A DNA stretch of 64,000 nucleotides from Chaetoceros tenuissimus (Eukaryota; Bacillariophyta; Thalassiosirophyceae; Chaetocerotales; Chaetocerotaceae). Positions 41,805 to 51,459 of this stretch are shown here, one piece after another (the first letter of the stretch is position 1; every line of letters starts with the position of its first letter). The translations under genes were made by a program, and so were the position numbers. A model generated the notes under the pieces. The model saw only the letters and a list, made by a program, of their open reading frames with translations, did not search any database and was not told the DNA's origin. The stretch is taken from contig BLLK01000074.1 in assembly GCA_021927905.1 (NCBI GenBank), forward strand, positions 310,001 to 374,000. Reading direction: 5' to 3'.

Positions 41805-42337
41805 CATTGGAAATAAACTTTTGACTCGTTTTGACCTGGCTACATTTTGACTTTCGAAGCTTGACATGTTATCAATAGCAACTTGGTGCTACCAGCACGC
41901 TCTCAATCTAGAGTCTAAAGTAACCATTTTGTACTAATCTTTTCATGTAGTAGCATAAAATAAATATATCTGAGCACTAGGTGTATTCTTGTTCCATATA
42001 GTTTCCTCAAATGTAGTGAGCTGACCACGGAACAGAACTTATTCCTTTGATGAAGATACTTTTCTTTTGCTCTCTGTTGTTCGGCTCGCAGATGTTTGGC
42101 GATGAATGGAATGACTATTTCCTACAAAATTAGCTAAACTTCTCCAGACCCGGAGTCAAAGATTCCAAATTCAGATTCAATCCACGTGGCTTGTGTTAGG
42201 CCTTTTATTGACACCTTTTTTACCTTGAAGGCCTAGAAACGGTATCTTCAAAATTCGGAAGGCATTGGAAACACAAAAAAGAAAATTCTTCTTCTCACAA
42301 TTTCAAAAAACACAAAACTCAAACGTAATCAATCAAC
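41805..42337. promoter_or_regulatory. Upstream region of the antenna gene
   Basis: 533 bp without a gene. The last ~60 bases are A/C-rich (caatttcaaaaaacac), a leader type common for highly expressed genes. No clear TATA box was identified. Confidence 0.4.
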
Positions 42338-42931
42338 ATGAAGCTTATCCTTGCATCCCTTATCGCATCTGCTGCTGCTTTCGCTCCTTCCCAGGTAGCA
42401 AAGTCCTCCACTGCTCTTAACGCTTTCGAGTCTGAGCTTGGAGTACAGCCACCACTTGGATTCTTTGATCCTCTTGGACTTCTTGATGATGCTGACCAAG
42501 AACGTTTCGACCGCCTTCGTTACGTTGAGGTAAAGCACGGACGTATTGCTCAGCTTGCATTCCTTGGAAACATCATCACCCGTGCTGGAGTTCACCTTCC
42601 AGGAGACATTGACTACTCTGGAACCTCCTTCGACTCTATCCCAGATGGATGGGCAGCAGTTAACGCTATCCCACAAGCTGGACTTCTTCAGATTGTAGCT
42701 TTCGTTGGATTCCTTGAGCTCTTCGTAATGAAGGACATCACTGGAGGAGAGTTCCCAGGAGACTTCCGTAATGGAGCTCTTGACTTTGGATGGGACTCCT
42801 TCGATGAGGAGACCAAGCTTTCCAAGAGAGGAATTGAGTTGAACAACGGACGTGCTGCTATGATGGGAATCCTTGGACTTATGGTTCATGAGCAACTTGG
42901 AGGATCCATCCCAATTGTTGGAGAGATGTAA
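42338..42931 (+). CDS. Fucoxanthin-chlorophyll a/c-binding protein (Lhcf-type)
   Basis: 197 aa, single exon. The pre-sequence ends SAAAFAPSQ, the canonical AFAP junction for diatom plastid import. The mature protein has the LHC fold: helix 1 with chlorophyll-ligand ERFDRLRYVEVKHGRIAQLAF, a middle helix (AGLLQIVAFVGFLEL) and helix 3 with ELNNGRAAMMGILGLMVHE (helix 1 here is written in overlapping pieces: ERFDRLRYVE and VKHGRIAQLA). Conserved E-x-x-H/N-x-R pairs are present. It binds fucoxanthin and chlorophylls a and c in the thylakoid antenna. Codon use is strongly biased (GGA, CTT, TTC), unlike the neighbours, as expected for a very highly expressed gene. Confidence 0.97.
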   Translation: MKLILASLIASAAAFAPSQVAKSSTALNAFESELGVQPPLGFFDPLGLLDDADQERFDRLRYVEVKHGRIAQLAFLGNIITRAGVHLPGDIDYSGTSFDSIPDGWAAVNAIPQAGLLQIVAFVGFLELFVMKDITGGEFPGDFRNGALDFGWDSFDEETKLSKRGIELNNGRAAMMGILGLMVHEQLGGSIPIVGEM

Positions 42932-43286
42932 ATTGATCCTTTATTCCATTGAGTGTAGCCAATCTACACAAAATTACATATTATATGATTTGGATATGAC
43001 CGGCCGAAATCTGCAGCGCTTCGTTACACTTTACCAAGAAGCGTGCCTTAAGAGAAGAAAACAAATTTGCTATTAGTTTTACTCGTTAATTTTTAAGACA
43101 ATATTTTGCTTTAATCTTTCTTTCTATATATGGAGTCTACTTTACCTACGTACGTGAAGTCTTCATAGGAGATGATCAATCTATAAGGAAGACTGTCCCT
43201 CAAATGGAACAAAAATGGACTTAGTTTAAATACAAAATTCCTCCTCCTTAGCTACTTATATAAACTCGGGTAATGGGCTCTTCTCT
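42932..43286. other. Convergent intergenic region, 355 bp
   Basis: It carries the 3' regions of the antenna gene and the SGNH hydrolase gene. A cgtacgtacg-like palindrome lies near 43147. No gene is seen. Confidence 0.35.
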
Positions 43287-44072
43287 TTACAAAACAATAT
43301 TTAGGCCATGTGAATTATCCAGTGACTGCATACATTCTTCATTGCAAATCAATTTTGCCAAAATGATTTCCACTTCTTCCTTCCATAGCATATAACCTTC
43401 ATCACTCAAATGAAGTGTATCTTCATTAAAGAATTTTTTATCGGCTATGGCACCTCCACCTACAACTGAAAGAACTTTAGTTGCTTCCTCGCAAAACATG
43501 GTAAGGCAATTCAAAAATATAATGGAATGGCCATCCTCTACACTGTCTGTATGTTCTAAAGAATGTGCATGATCTTTGTGTTCATCGGCTACTGTAGCAC
43601 ACAGCTTGGTGATTGCAGCATTTAATTGTTCTGATAATTGAAAGTAACCTTTTCTAGCTTCAATCTCATCACTTCCCATCCAGGGCTCCACTTTGGGTCC
43701 AAGAAAAATTAAATGAGGTTGAGAATGACAATCAGGTGTCGACGATTCTTTTGGATGAAAAATAGCCTTTACAGCTTTTTGAAAGGATTCCATAATGAGA
43801 TGGATAGGAATTTTGTTGGAGACATCATTTTCTCCACAGCAAGCAATGTATATCGTAGCGTCAAAATTATTCTCGTCTCCCGATATAGACTCTTGGATTC
43901 CACGGATTTGAGTTGGAAGATTTTTCATGGTGGATCCTCCAACAGCGTTTTGGAAAATAGTCACTGTCAATTCATGATGTGATAGATTTGGTAAGGACAG
44001 ACTTGGCAGCAGATGTTCAGGCCATCTAGCAATATCAGAGTCTCCAATGAAAGCAAGGGCAACACGAAGCAT
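43287..44072 (-). CDS. SGNH/GDSL-type hydrolase
   Basis: 261 aa from ATG 44072; the open frame continues upstream to 44156 without an ATG, so an upstream exon is possible. The four SGNH blocks are present: nucleophile Ser in FIGDSDIARW near the N terminus, Gly in NAVGGSTM, Asn in CCGENDV, and Asp/His in DTLHLSDEGY near the C terminus. These residues form the Ser-His-Asp triad and oxyanion hole of lipases or esterases of this clan. No signal peptide is seen from this start. Substrate is unknown. Confidence 0.82.
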   Translation of the reverse strand: MLRVALAFIGDSDIARWPEHLLPSLSLPNLSHHELTVTIFQNAVGGSTMKNLPTQIRGIQESISGDENNFDATIYIACCGENDVSNKIPIHLIMESFQKAVKAIFHPKESSTPDCHSQPHLIFLGPKVEPWMGSDEIEARKGYFQLSEQLNAAITKLCATVADEHKDHAHSLEHTDSVEDGHSIIFLNCLTMFCEEATKVLSVVGGGAIADKKFFNEDTLHLSDEGYMLWKEEVEIILAKLICNEECMQSLDNSHGLNIVL

Positions 44073-44539
44073 TTTCTCAGAGATATGTTGTGCTGTTCTT
44101 AGTCGCTCGTATATAGGTGAGTGAAGAGTGAAGAACTCTACTTTTGGAAGAATCAAGAAATGTTTCGTCGACGCAGCTTGTAGACTACTGCACAGAAGCG
44201 AATAGTCCCTAAGGAAAAAGCAGCTTTGATGATATGTACTCCTTTATATTCACCTACAATTCAATGCATGAAATACAAACGGGAGAGTATTCCCTTTCCT
44301 ATTCAGATTGATTGGATGATGATGACAGAAGAAATCATATCCACAAAAATCAGTGGTTTGTCCTCGTCCTTTCCACGTTTGCCAATGTCGTGATTCAGTC
44401 TAAATTGGTTCAATCACTTCGAAAATGAAAAACGATATGGAAAAGTACTTTCTTTTTTTATATCTTTATCCTTCACTCTTTATTACATTGAATATATTCA
44501 TCAACTTTTTAAAATAAACAAAAATTTAACTGTAAATCT
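44073..44539. other. Intergenic, about 470 bp
   Basis: It contains the 5' region of the SGNH gene, including about 28 open codons that might belong to an upstream exon, and the 3' flank of the next minus-strand gene. No separate gene is seen. Confidence 0.35.
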
Positions 44540-45853
44540 TTAGTTACCGAGCAATGCATCTTCCTTATTGCTCTTCTTTCTCTTGAACAAACGTGAGAAA
44601 CTGAGTCTCTTTTTCATTTTCTTGGATTTCGACTTTTTGGAAGTTTTGTTGTCTCTTTCTTGAGCCATCGACATAGCCTTCTTCATTGCAATTCTACTCT
44701 TCAAGTACGAAATGTAAAACAAGAGCATGACAAATACAGTTGCAAATGCAGCAATGATCAAGGATGCCTTTAATGATCCATGGTATTTCATATGGATGAT
44801 TCCATTGGAACGAATTGGAGTAACTTTGATTCCTTGAATCCAGTTGCATGCATTCTCATTGATGTTATCATATCCCAAATGGTAATGAAGTTGAGTCTCA
44901 CATTTTCCTGCAACGTCATATGTATTGCCACATACACTGGATAGATTCGCTTCACCATCTTGATTGTAATAGTTGTCAGAAGATGATTCCTTACATGACA
45001 TACAATCTTTATTCACAATTGAAACGGATCCGTAAGGAATAGTATCTCCTCCTGTGATGGAATTGTAAGTGTACTGTCCTCCATCACTATCTGCAAAGGT
45101 AGTACATGTATCATCTGTAAACATTCCCATGTGAATTTCTCCTCCATTGCTTGCACAATATGGACCAATGTAGTACTGTACAGCTTCTTCTTCCAATTGG
45201 CGACGTCCCTCGCCATACGCATTACAAGCTCCATATTCTTGCAAGAACTGCATTCCGTACTCATCTCCAGCTTCCATATTAATACAATCATTTGCACTAG
45301 CATTGTAAAAGCATTGAAATTCACAAGACTGGTTACCATCATCTTGAGCTTCTTCTTCTCCATCTTCTTCTTGTGCTTCATTTTGTGCCTCCTCGAGATT
45401 TCTTTCATTGTTGCATCCACAGCTTTCAGCAAGAGCATCACACTTTTCCTCTGTAACTGCAATCTGAGTTTCAACATATGCTTGTACAAAGGTATCCATG
45501 TCAACTACGTAGTCACCATAAGAAGCAGAACATCCAACTGCTCTCTTGCCCACACAATACTTGGTAGGACAGAGACGAAACAGTACATATCTCTGGGTAT
45601 CAATACGAACCTCGTTGTCATCATCAGCATTCGTATTCCACTGTGCAACATGATGACAGCCAATGAATTTCATAGAGTAGTCTTCCATCCATGTAGTGTC
45701 ATAGCTCTGATTTTCTCCATCGCCGTTTTCAAGTTGACGAGCATGTTTCATCATGCGTAATCCTGTTGGAGAATTCAAAGGGATGCTTCCCATTGCTGCA
45801 CTGACTCCTTTTGCCGCAGCGAGAAATAGTGCAAGTGGTAATTTCAAATTCAT
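44540..45853 (-). CDS. Type I membrane protein with Cys-rich ectodomain and RXL-acidic motifs
   Basis: 437 aa, ATG 45853. A signal peptide ends near VSAAMG. The ectodomain (to ~370) has many Cys, including TKYCVGKRAVGC, ESCGC, CMSCKES and a KCETQLHYHLGYDN segment. Three sites read RQLENGDGE, RNLEEAQNE and RRQLEEE: each is an RXL followed by acidic residues, and one leads into an EEAQNEAQEEDGEEE-type acidic stretch. A membrane helix (ASLIIAAFATVFVMLLFYIS) and a Lys/Ser-rich cytosolic tail (~65 aa) follow. I do not know a named family. RXL is the cleavage signature of diatom silaffin-type precursors, so wall or silica-vesicle association is possible. Confidence 0.75.
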   Translation of the reverse strand: MNLKLPLALFLAAAKGVSAAMGSIPLNSPTGLRMMKHARQLENGDGENQSYDTTWMEDYSMKFIGCHHVAQWNTNADDDNEVRIDTQRYVLFRLCPTKYCVGKRAVGCSASYGDYVVDMDTFVQAYVETQIAVTEEKCDALAESCGCNNERNLEEAQNEAQEEDGEEEAQDDGNQSCEFQCFYNASANDCINMEAGDEYGMQFLQEYGACNAYGEGRRQLEEEAVQYYIGPYCASNGGEIHMGMFTDDTCTTFADSDGGQYTYNSITGGDTIPYGSVSIVNKDCMSCKESSSDNYYNQDGEANLSSVCGNTYDVAGKCETQLHYHLGYDNINENACNWIQGIKVTPIRSNGIIHMKYHGSLKASLIIAAFATVFVMLLFYISYLKSRIAMKKAMSMAQERDNKTSKKSKSKKMKKRLSFSRLFKRKKSNKEDALLGN

Positions 45854-46112
45854 GTCTATCTATGTTGTGTATCTTTATTAATAACATAGAAGTATGTTTG
45901 CATCAAGATAAGGAATAACGAGGGCTTGTTAAGAAGAGATGTGCTTTGAAAACATGTTTTTTTGGCGACGGTGCTCATTCGTGTAAGATTTAGTCGTCCA
46001 AATGTTAATATACTGAGAACTATACGTACGTAGAGTTTAGAGCTGGTATTTTTCTTTATCTTTAGTATCTTTGGTATGTTTTATGATTCCCATTCCTTCA
46101 TTTCATTCATTT

Positions 46113-47396
46113 CTAAAAGATAAATTGCCTTCGTACACGAATATCACTCTTCCAAAACTGACTTCTCATGGCACCATTATTACTCTCCCCCATACTCACT
46201 GAATTCCCATTCAATGGAAGTCGAAGATCAGTCACCCATTTTCCATTCCTCGATAAACTCTCATCTACCCAACTAACTTGTACACAACTCATTGGATCCA
46301 CTCTCACTTTGACATTACTCCTTCCTTCATACAATCTAATATCCCAATTATACAATATTTTCGCATCTAATAGACTAATCTCTGGTTGAATAGTGTGTCT
46401 ATGATCCAAAGCATGCATCACACTCAATGTAGGATTGTTAAAGTTCAAATCTAATATAGAGGCTGTACGACCTGATGCAGATTTTGCAACTACGGTACAT
46501 CGTGAATCATTTTCATCTAAAAAGGAATAGGTTGGTGTGATTGTCAATGAGGATGGTAGTGAAAATGGTAATGGTGATAGGTATCCCGATGAAGATGGCA
46601 TAGTCCATGATGGTGGGAAATTAAGTGTGTACTGTCCACGAATATGTGAGAGTGTTCGTTTTCCTTTGGATAGAATCATTTGTGCAAGGACTGAACATCC
46701 TGCTGCAATTTTAGGTCTTGGTGTGGCTGTTGATTGTGATTCTTCAGTACTATTTTCTTCTGAATTGGTGGGTGTAATGGAAGTAGATGATGACGATGTT
46801 CCAAGTCGTACTGAAAGAGCAGTTGCCTTTTGTTTGACATTATAGGATGCGCCTACGTCCATGTCTACATTTAATTTCGATGAGGAAAGTCTCATATCTC
46901 CTTCAATGAAATTTGGTGCATCGTGCAAGTCATGATAGTTGTAAGATGCAGTAAGAGATGTCGACCTTAAAAATGGTAAATAATTTGGTAATGGAGGACG
47001 AACTGATCTGATTCCATAAAGCATAGTCGGTGACAATGAAGGAATATTAAAAACGTTTGAAAAAAGAGAAGTTGACTGCTGCTTTTGCCTTTGGAAGCTG
47101 AGTGGTAATTTTCTGTACCACCGTTTTCTCGAAGTGGGAGAGATGGCATTAAGTGTCTCTTGATCTCCACTTTCGTCATCGTCAATTACATTTTGATTCT
47201 CTTGAAATTGACGTTGAGATCTGCTTTCCGTCTCTGTCATCTTTGCACGCGAACGTTGAATGTTGGCTTGATGATGCGTTTGTTTTTCATAGGGATCTTT
47301 CAGAGTGACAGTTAAAATTGGGCCTTGAATCTGGAAACGACCTGCATCGCAGCAGACTAGATATGCTACTGCAATGAAAAGATACTGGAGCCTCAT
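46113..47396 (-). CDS. Probable beta-barrel protein with signal peptide, unknown family
   Basis: 427 aa, ATG 47396. A signal peptide (ends CCDAG) is followed by ~95 polar or basic residues and then ~300 residues of alternating amphipathic strands, such as LTASYNYHDL, LNVDMDVGASYNV and ATALSVRLG, ending in SDIRVRRQFIF with a terminal Phe. This strand pattern and C-terminal aromatic residue resemble outer-membrane or outer-envelope beta-barrels. It is also consistent with a periplastid or plastid-envelope barrel reached via the signal peptide. No named family is recognised. A low-complexity SSSSTSITPTN loop sits near residue 210. Confidence 0.6.
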   Translation of the reverse strand: MRLQYLFIAVAYLVCCDAGRFQIQGPILTVTLKDPYEKQTHHQANIQRSRAKMTETESRSQRQFQENQNVIDDDESGDQETLNAISPTSRKRWYRKLPLSFQRQKQQSTSLFSNVFNIPSLSPTMLYGIRSVRPPLPNYLPFLRSTSLTASYNYHDLHDAPNFIEGDMRLSSSKLNVDMDVGASYNVKQKATALSVRLGTSSSSTSITPTNSEENSTEESQSTATPRPKIAAGCSVLAQMILSKGKRTLSHIRGQYTLNFPPSWTMPSSSGYLSPLPFSLPSSLTITPTYSFLDENDSRCTVVAKSASGRTASILDLNFNNPTLSVMHALDHRHTIQPEISLLDAKILYNWDIRLYEGRSNVKVRVDPMSCVQVSWVDESLSRNGKWVTDLRLPLNGNSVSMGESNNGAMRSQFWKSDIRVRRQFIF

Positions 47397-47786
47397 TTTT
47401 ATGTATTAGATCTTTGAGTTTGAGATTGTATGTATGGCTAAGTGATTTGGAGGAAGGTATTGGATGTTGATGCAAATCTTTTTGTTTATGATGTTGTGTC
47501 AAGTGATTTTTACGTTGAGTGTCAACCCTTCATTGACATGAAAGATTTTTTGGGGTGAAAGGTGATCTCTGTGGTCTCTCTCCCCCCTCTTGATTCTTGA
47601 TTGTCTTCTCGGCATTGTTGCATTTTTTCATTTTTGGAAAAAGTCGAAAATGGAAGATAGTAAAAGATTGAAGAAGAAATTTAGGATCCCATGTTTCTAT
47701 TTTATTGCTCTATATTATATATACAATTTTGAATTCAATACTTTTGTCATGCGTAATGATGTTGGAAAATAATTACAGCATACAAA
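47397..47786. other. Intergenic, 390 bp
   Basis: It holds the 5' region of the beta-barrel gene and the 3' flank of the metalloprotease gene. The small frame on the plus strand is not supported. Confidence 0.35.
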
Positions 47787-49358
47787 TTAGCCAAGCCAAA
47801 TTGATACACTTGCTTGATCTCCTGCCACATATGGATTACTACTGTAATTGATGCTGTTGACCTTGATGTACAAAGTCTTGCCATTTTCGAAATTATGGTA
47901 AGTGTATGTTTGACCTCCGGACAAAGCTGATAACTTATGACTAGACATTGACTTTCCACTTTGCATATTCACCACCACTTTGTTGCGATCATGCGTTACA
48001 CCACTATTAACTTGCTTCGCACGGTTGAACCAAATAAACAAATGTGCCGAAGTTGAACGCACAGATAATACAAGCTTTCCACCACTGATTCTGCGGTTTT
48101 TGCGGACATCAGCTAAAGGCACAACTTTAAAAGTTTGAGTGGAGGTGGTAGCGCGAACAAGCTGGTTATCATTTGGGTACCAGTTGAAATACCACAATTT
48201 TGCACCATTGAAGCACATCTTGTTACCTTCCTTATCCCACACTGCCTTGTTTGACATATAATCAGTTCCATCGCCATAGCTGTTAGTTAGAGTTGCTGAA
48301 TGCTGGAAGCCCATGTTGTGTCCAACTTCGTGGACTTGCACAATAGGAAAGGCTTGAGAGTTGGCTTGAACCCATGTTGTTCTACCACCAATTTCTCCCC
48401 AGGCTTGTCCGCCTCTGAAATTGACACAATTATCATTAGGCAGCACGAACATGTAATGATCAATTGTTGCTGTCCCATAAGCTGCCATGGCCTTACTATG
48501 ATATTTCGCGTAGTTCGAAAGTTTCACGTAGTTATAGCTACAGACATTAGCTGGGGGTGGAATAGTTAAGACACCATGTACAGCTCCTTTCACTTGTGAG
48601 GGGTTGATTTTCAATTGATTTCCTGAGCAGTTTTTGTAGATATTTCTCTATTGGAAATATATTTAGAGAATCCGCGTTAGAGAATGACTGTTTGCTGGGA
48701 AGAAAACATAAGTATTCTTTGGCTTTACTTACCAAGTTGCGGTTGTTCTTTCCAAATGTATCAACTGCAATTTGATATGCACTTTGAGGAACTCCAACTG
48801 CTATGATCAAGAGTCTCATGGTTCCTTTGCTTGGAAGTGAAACTAGTTTTCTTCTTCTATCGTTTCCAGTAAATGTAATAGTAATTTGAGAAACTGTGCC
48901 TTCGTTGAAATGGACCTCGTCGTGCAAGTTTACAAGCTCCTCTGGAAAACGAATTTGAACATCGCCATTGTCAAGATTTACCTCTTGAAAGAAGGAAGCA
49001 GTCTCTCCAACCAAACTGTACATAGTACCACCAAACGTATCTTCTTCATAATCTTCCTCACAGAGAAGAGATTGTGGGAGTTCGTCTTGTTCAGGTAGTG
49101 AAACACCATCATTCTCGAATACAACACATTCAATAAATTTTGAATTTTCTGTTTCTATATAGCGTGGAAGTTAGCTTTTATCATGTCAAGCTCTGCTGCA
49201 TATACATATATATGACATATTTAGTTCTTACCAAGTGCTCTTGTAGTGTCGCTCTCTATCTTCTTGTTTGGTGAGGCTCGAAGTCCAGCACCTTCTGTCT
49301 TGAGAAGATACGTCAAAGAGATCAGTGCAGATAAAGTAGAAAGAATAGATAGCTTCAT
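47787..49358 (-). CDS. Gametolysin-like (M11) metallopeptidase, secreted (3 exons)
   Basis: Exons 49358-49232, 49154-48733 and 48647-47787 join in frame (introns of 77 and 85 nt, GTAAG donors) to 469 aa. A signal peptide and an acidic pro-like region lead to a beta-rich segment, then the peptidase domain with zinc site HEVGHNMGFQHS (HExxHxxGxxH, metzincin type) and a possible Met-turn in DYMSNKAVW. A ~100-residue beta-rich C-terminal domain follows. M11 enzymes (gametolysins) degrade algal extracellular matrix; classic gametolysin has QExxH, so the HExxH form here is the standard metzincin one. Targets could be wall proteins of the neighbouring loci, which is inference. Confidence 0.87.
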
Positions 49359-49517
49359 AGTTCAAAGTCGAATGTAAATATGCTCAAAGAGATTTTATGA
49401 GATGTGGAGATGCATGTTATGTTTGCTGACGAATGGTGAAAATAAGGCGGCAGCATACTCCGATTTATAGCAAGAGTGAATGAACCAACATAGATCCGAT
49501 AAAAAAGTATAGAATCC

Positions 49518-49780
49518 TCAAGATACGACTTGTGGCTCTTGAGAAGTGGATGAGACGCAATCTTGTACTTTATTCGTAGTAACATATGCAACGGTATTTG
49601 TGACAGTCTTGGGACCTGACTGAAGATGCCAATGGAGTCTTGTAAAGGCAACGTATGTGTTTGCCACATCACACGGAGTTTTTTGAACAGGAAACTGTTG
49701 TTGAAGAAGAAAGCTCAAATAGCTGTTGCTATCTAAATTGCCGACTGATAATGTATCATAGCTGAAGTTGCTAAGCGCAC
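49518..49780 (-). CDS. Possible last exon of an unrecognised gene
   Basis: One minus-strand frame is open from 49780 to a stop at 49518 and reads protein-like sequence (LSNFSYDTLSVGNLDSN ... CDVANTYVAFTRLHWHLQ ... VTTNKVQDCVSSTS). It has no ATG of its own. An AG acceptor lies directly upstream (tcttaag), and a possible first exon starts at ATG 49910 (MKIQQSIGRLFDTVERIH), but the two do not join in frame with the donor I can see. It may be a broken gene or one with another intron. Confidence 0.3.
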
Positions 49781-50304
49781 CTTAAGATATTTTTCATAGT
49801 AGCATTACGAGATTGTAAAAGAGCTACTAGCAAGAAGCTTTGGTGTACTACCTTACATGTATTCTCTCGACCGTGTCGAAAAGTCTACCAATACTCTGTT
49901 GAATTTTCATATACTGCGTCTCGCTAGCTATAGATAGGTATATTCGTCCTATATATAAATTATAAAAAATATTTAGAAAGTGGTATTATAAGAATAACCA
50001 ATCGGCCTAACATTCCACCATTCAAACATCTCAACAATAATCAACAATCCAACATTCCAAAAAGGGAAGCAAAAAGAGAATATTATTTGTGTAAGTATAA
50101 GATATGTCATCCTTGTCGAGTTAGTAGATTTGTCAGCGAAGAATAATGAGACATCAGCGTTTTGTTGCAACCTATCATTCTGTTCAATTGTTCTATTTCA
50201 TTTAGCTGATGTGAAGATATTATAGTTTTGGAACTCCTGTCTTTCCATACCTAATACCAATTCGAGTTATTTTTACTAATATACACTTCCCTATTTACTT
50301 CAGA
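49781..50304. other. Upstream region of the ferrochelatase gene
   Basis: No supported complete gene. It contains the possible exon start at 49910 (minus) and the presumed promoter of the gene at 50305. Confidence 0.3.
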
Positions 50305-51327
50305 ATGATTGCGTTTAAGAGACAGAAATTTCACCTGGTTTTGCTTCTCTTCTCGTCACTTTTCCAGTCTTCTAGCTCTTTTCTGCAAGCTATATCTTCT
50401 AATAGAAAGATTATATCTTTGAACAAACCGTTGACAGCACAAGTTAGTGACGATGATTTCGATCCTCTATTATCTCCGCATGCGTATCCAAATGGAACTG
50501 GGTCACCAGCAGCAAAGAAAGAAGAAAGTACAGATGATGATTGGTCACCTATGAAAATGAGTTCTGTGAAAGATGACTTTCAGGGAGCAGAAGCTGAAGA
50601 GTATGGTGTTTTGAAAGCTTCTTTTTCTTCAAAGTGGTCGGCAGTTAGTGGTACTTCATCAGCACACTCGGATGTACAAGAAATAGTAGAAGGCAAAGAA
50701 GAACCGGCTGAGTTTTTTGATCCATTACTTTCACCTCATGCATATCCGAAAGGAACAAAAGCCGGACCGATTGCTTCGTCTGAAAAGCAGTCAAAGAAAC
50801 AACAAGTAGGAATCCTTTTGATCGACCATGGTTCCAAAAGAGCTACATCTAATGCTCGTCTAGATACTTTATGTGAAATGTATCAAAAGTCACCGAGTAC
50901 TCCATCTCACTATACTATCAAAGCGGCACATATGGAAATCGCGGAACCATCTATCAAGCAACAAATTGAAGCTTTTTATCAAGAAGGTGTCACAAAGATA
51001 GTTTGTCATCCCTATTTCTTGAGTCCTGGTAGACATGTGCTGGAAGATATTCCAGAGCTGATTGAAGAAGCAGAAATATACATGAAGGAGAAATATGGAA
51101 AAAATAATGACACTTACAAAATGGAAGTAATCATGACTGAAGCTGTTGGAAGTAAACTTGATCTAATGATTGGTCTAATTGGACAAATGGTTACTGAAGT
51201 ATTGGGTGAAGAAGACAAAGATCAATATTACGAAAGTGGCTTTGTTCCCAAAGACAAATCGGATCCGATGGCACTTGGTGGATTTTTTGGTGAAGTTCAG
51301 CGAATGTTGGACGAGCAACTTGACTAA
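50305..51327 (+). CDS. Sirohydrochlorin ferrochelatase (SirB/CbiX-type), plastid
   Basis: 340 aa, single exon. A signal peptide ending SSSFLQ (S-F junction) indicates plastid import. Residues ~45-165 are low complexity and carry two copies of the motif FDPLLSPHAYP(N/K)GT. The catalytic domain starts near 170 with VGILLIDHGSKR and includes KAAHMEIAEPSI and VCHPYFLSPGRHVLEDIPEL, the diagnostic His-containing motifs of class II chelatases SirB/CbiX. It inserts Fe2+ into sirohydrochlorin to form siroheme for plastid nitrite and sulfite reductases. Domain length (~130 aa) fits plant SirB. Confidence 0.9.
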   Translation: MIAFKRQKFHLVLLLFSSLFQSSSSFLQAISSNRKIISLNKPLTAQVSDDDFDPLLSPHAYPNGTGSPAAKKEESTDDDWSPMKMSSVKDDFQGAEAEEYGVLKASFSSKWSAVSGTSSAHSDVQEIVEGKEEPAEFFDPLLSPHAYPKGTKAGPIASSEKQSKKQQVGILLIDHGSKRATSNARLDTLCEMYQKSPSTPSHYTIKAAHMEIAEPSIKQQIEAFYQEGVTKIVCHPYFLSPGRHVLEDIPELIEEAEIYMKEKYGKNNDTYKMEVIMTEAVGSKLDLMIGLIGQMVTEVLGEEDKDQYYESGFVPKDKSDPMALGGFFGEVQRMLDEQLD

Positions 51328-51459
51328 ATATTTTAACTCCACAGCTGTTTTGAACCAGTTCTTCAATCAAAAAATGCTCATAATAATTAACACTTATATA
51401 AATTTATTTTTTTTTCATTCTAATATGTAACAAACATTGTATCAATTTCCTGGACTGCC

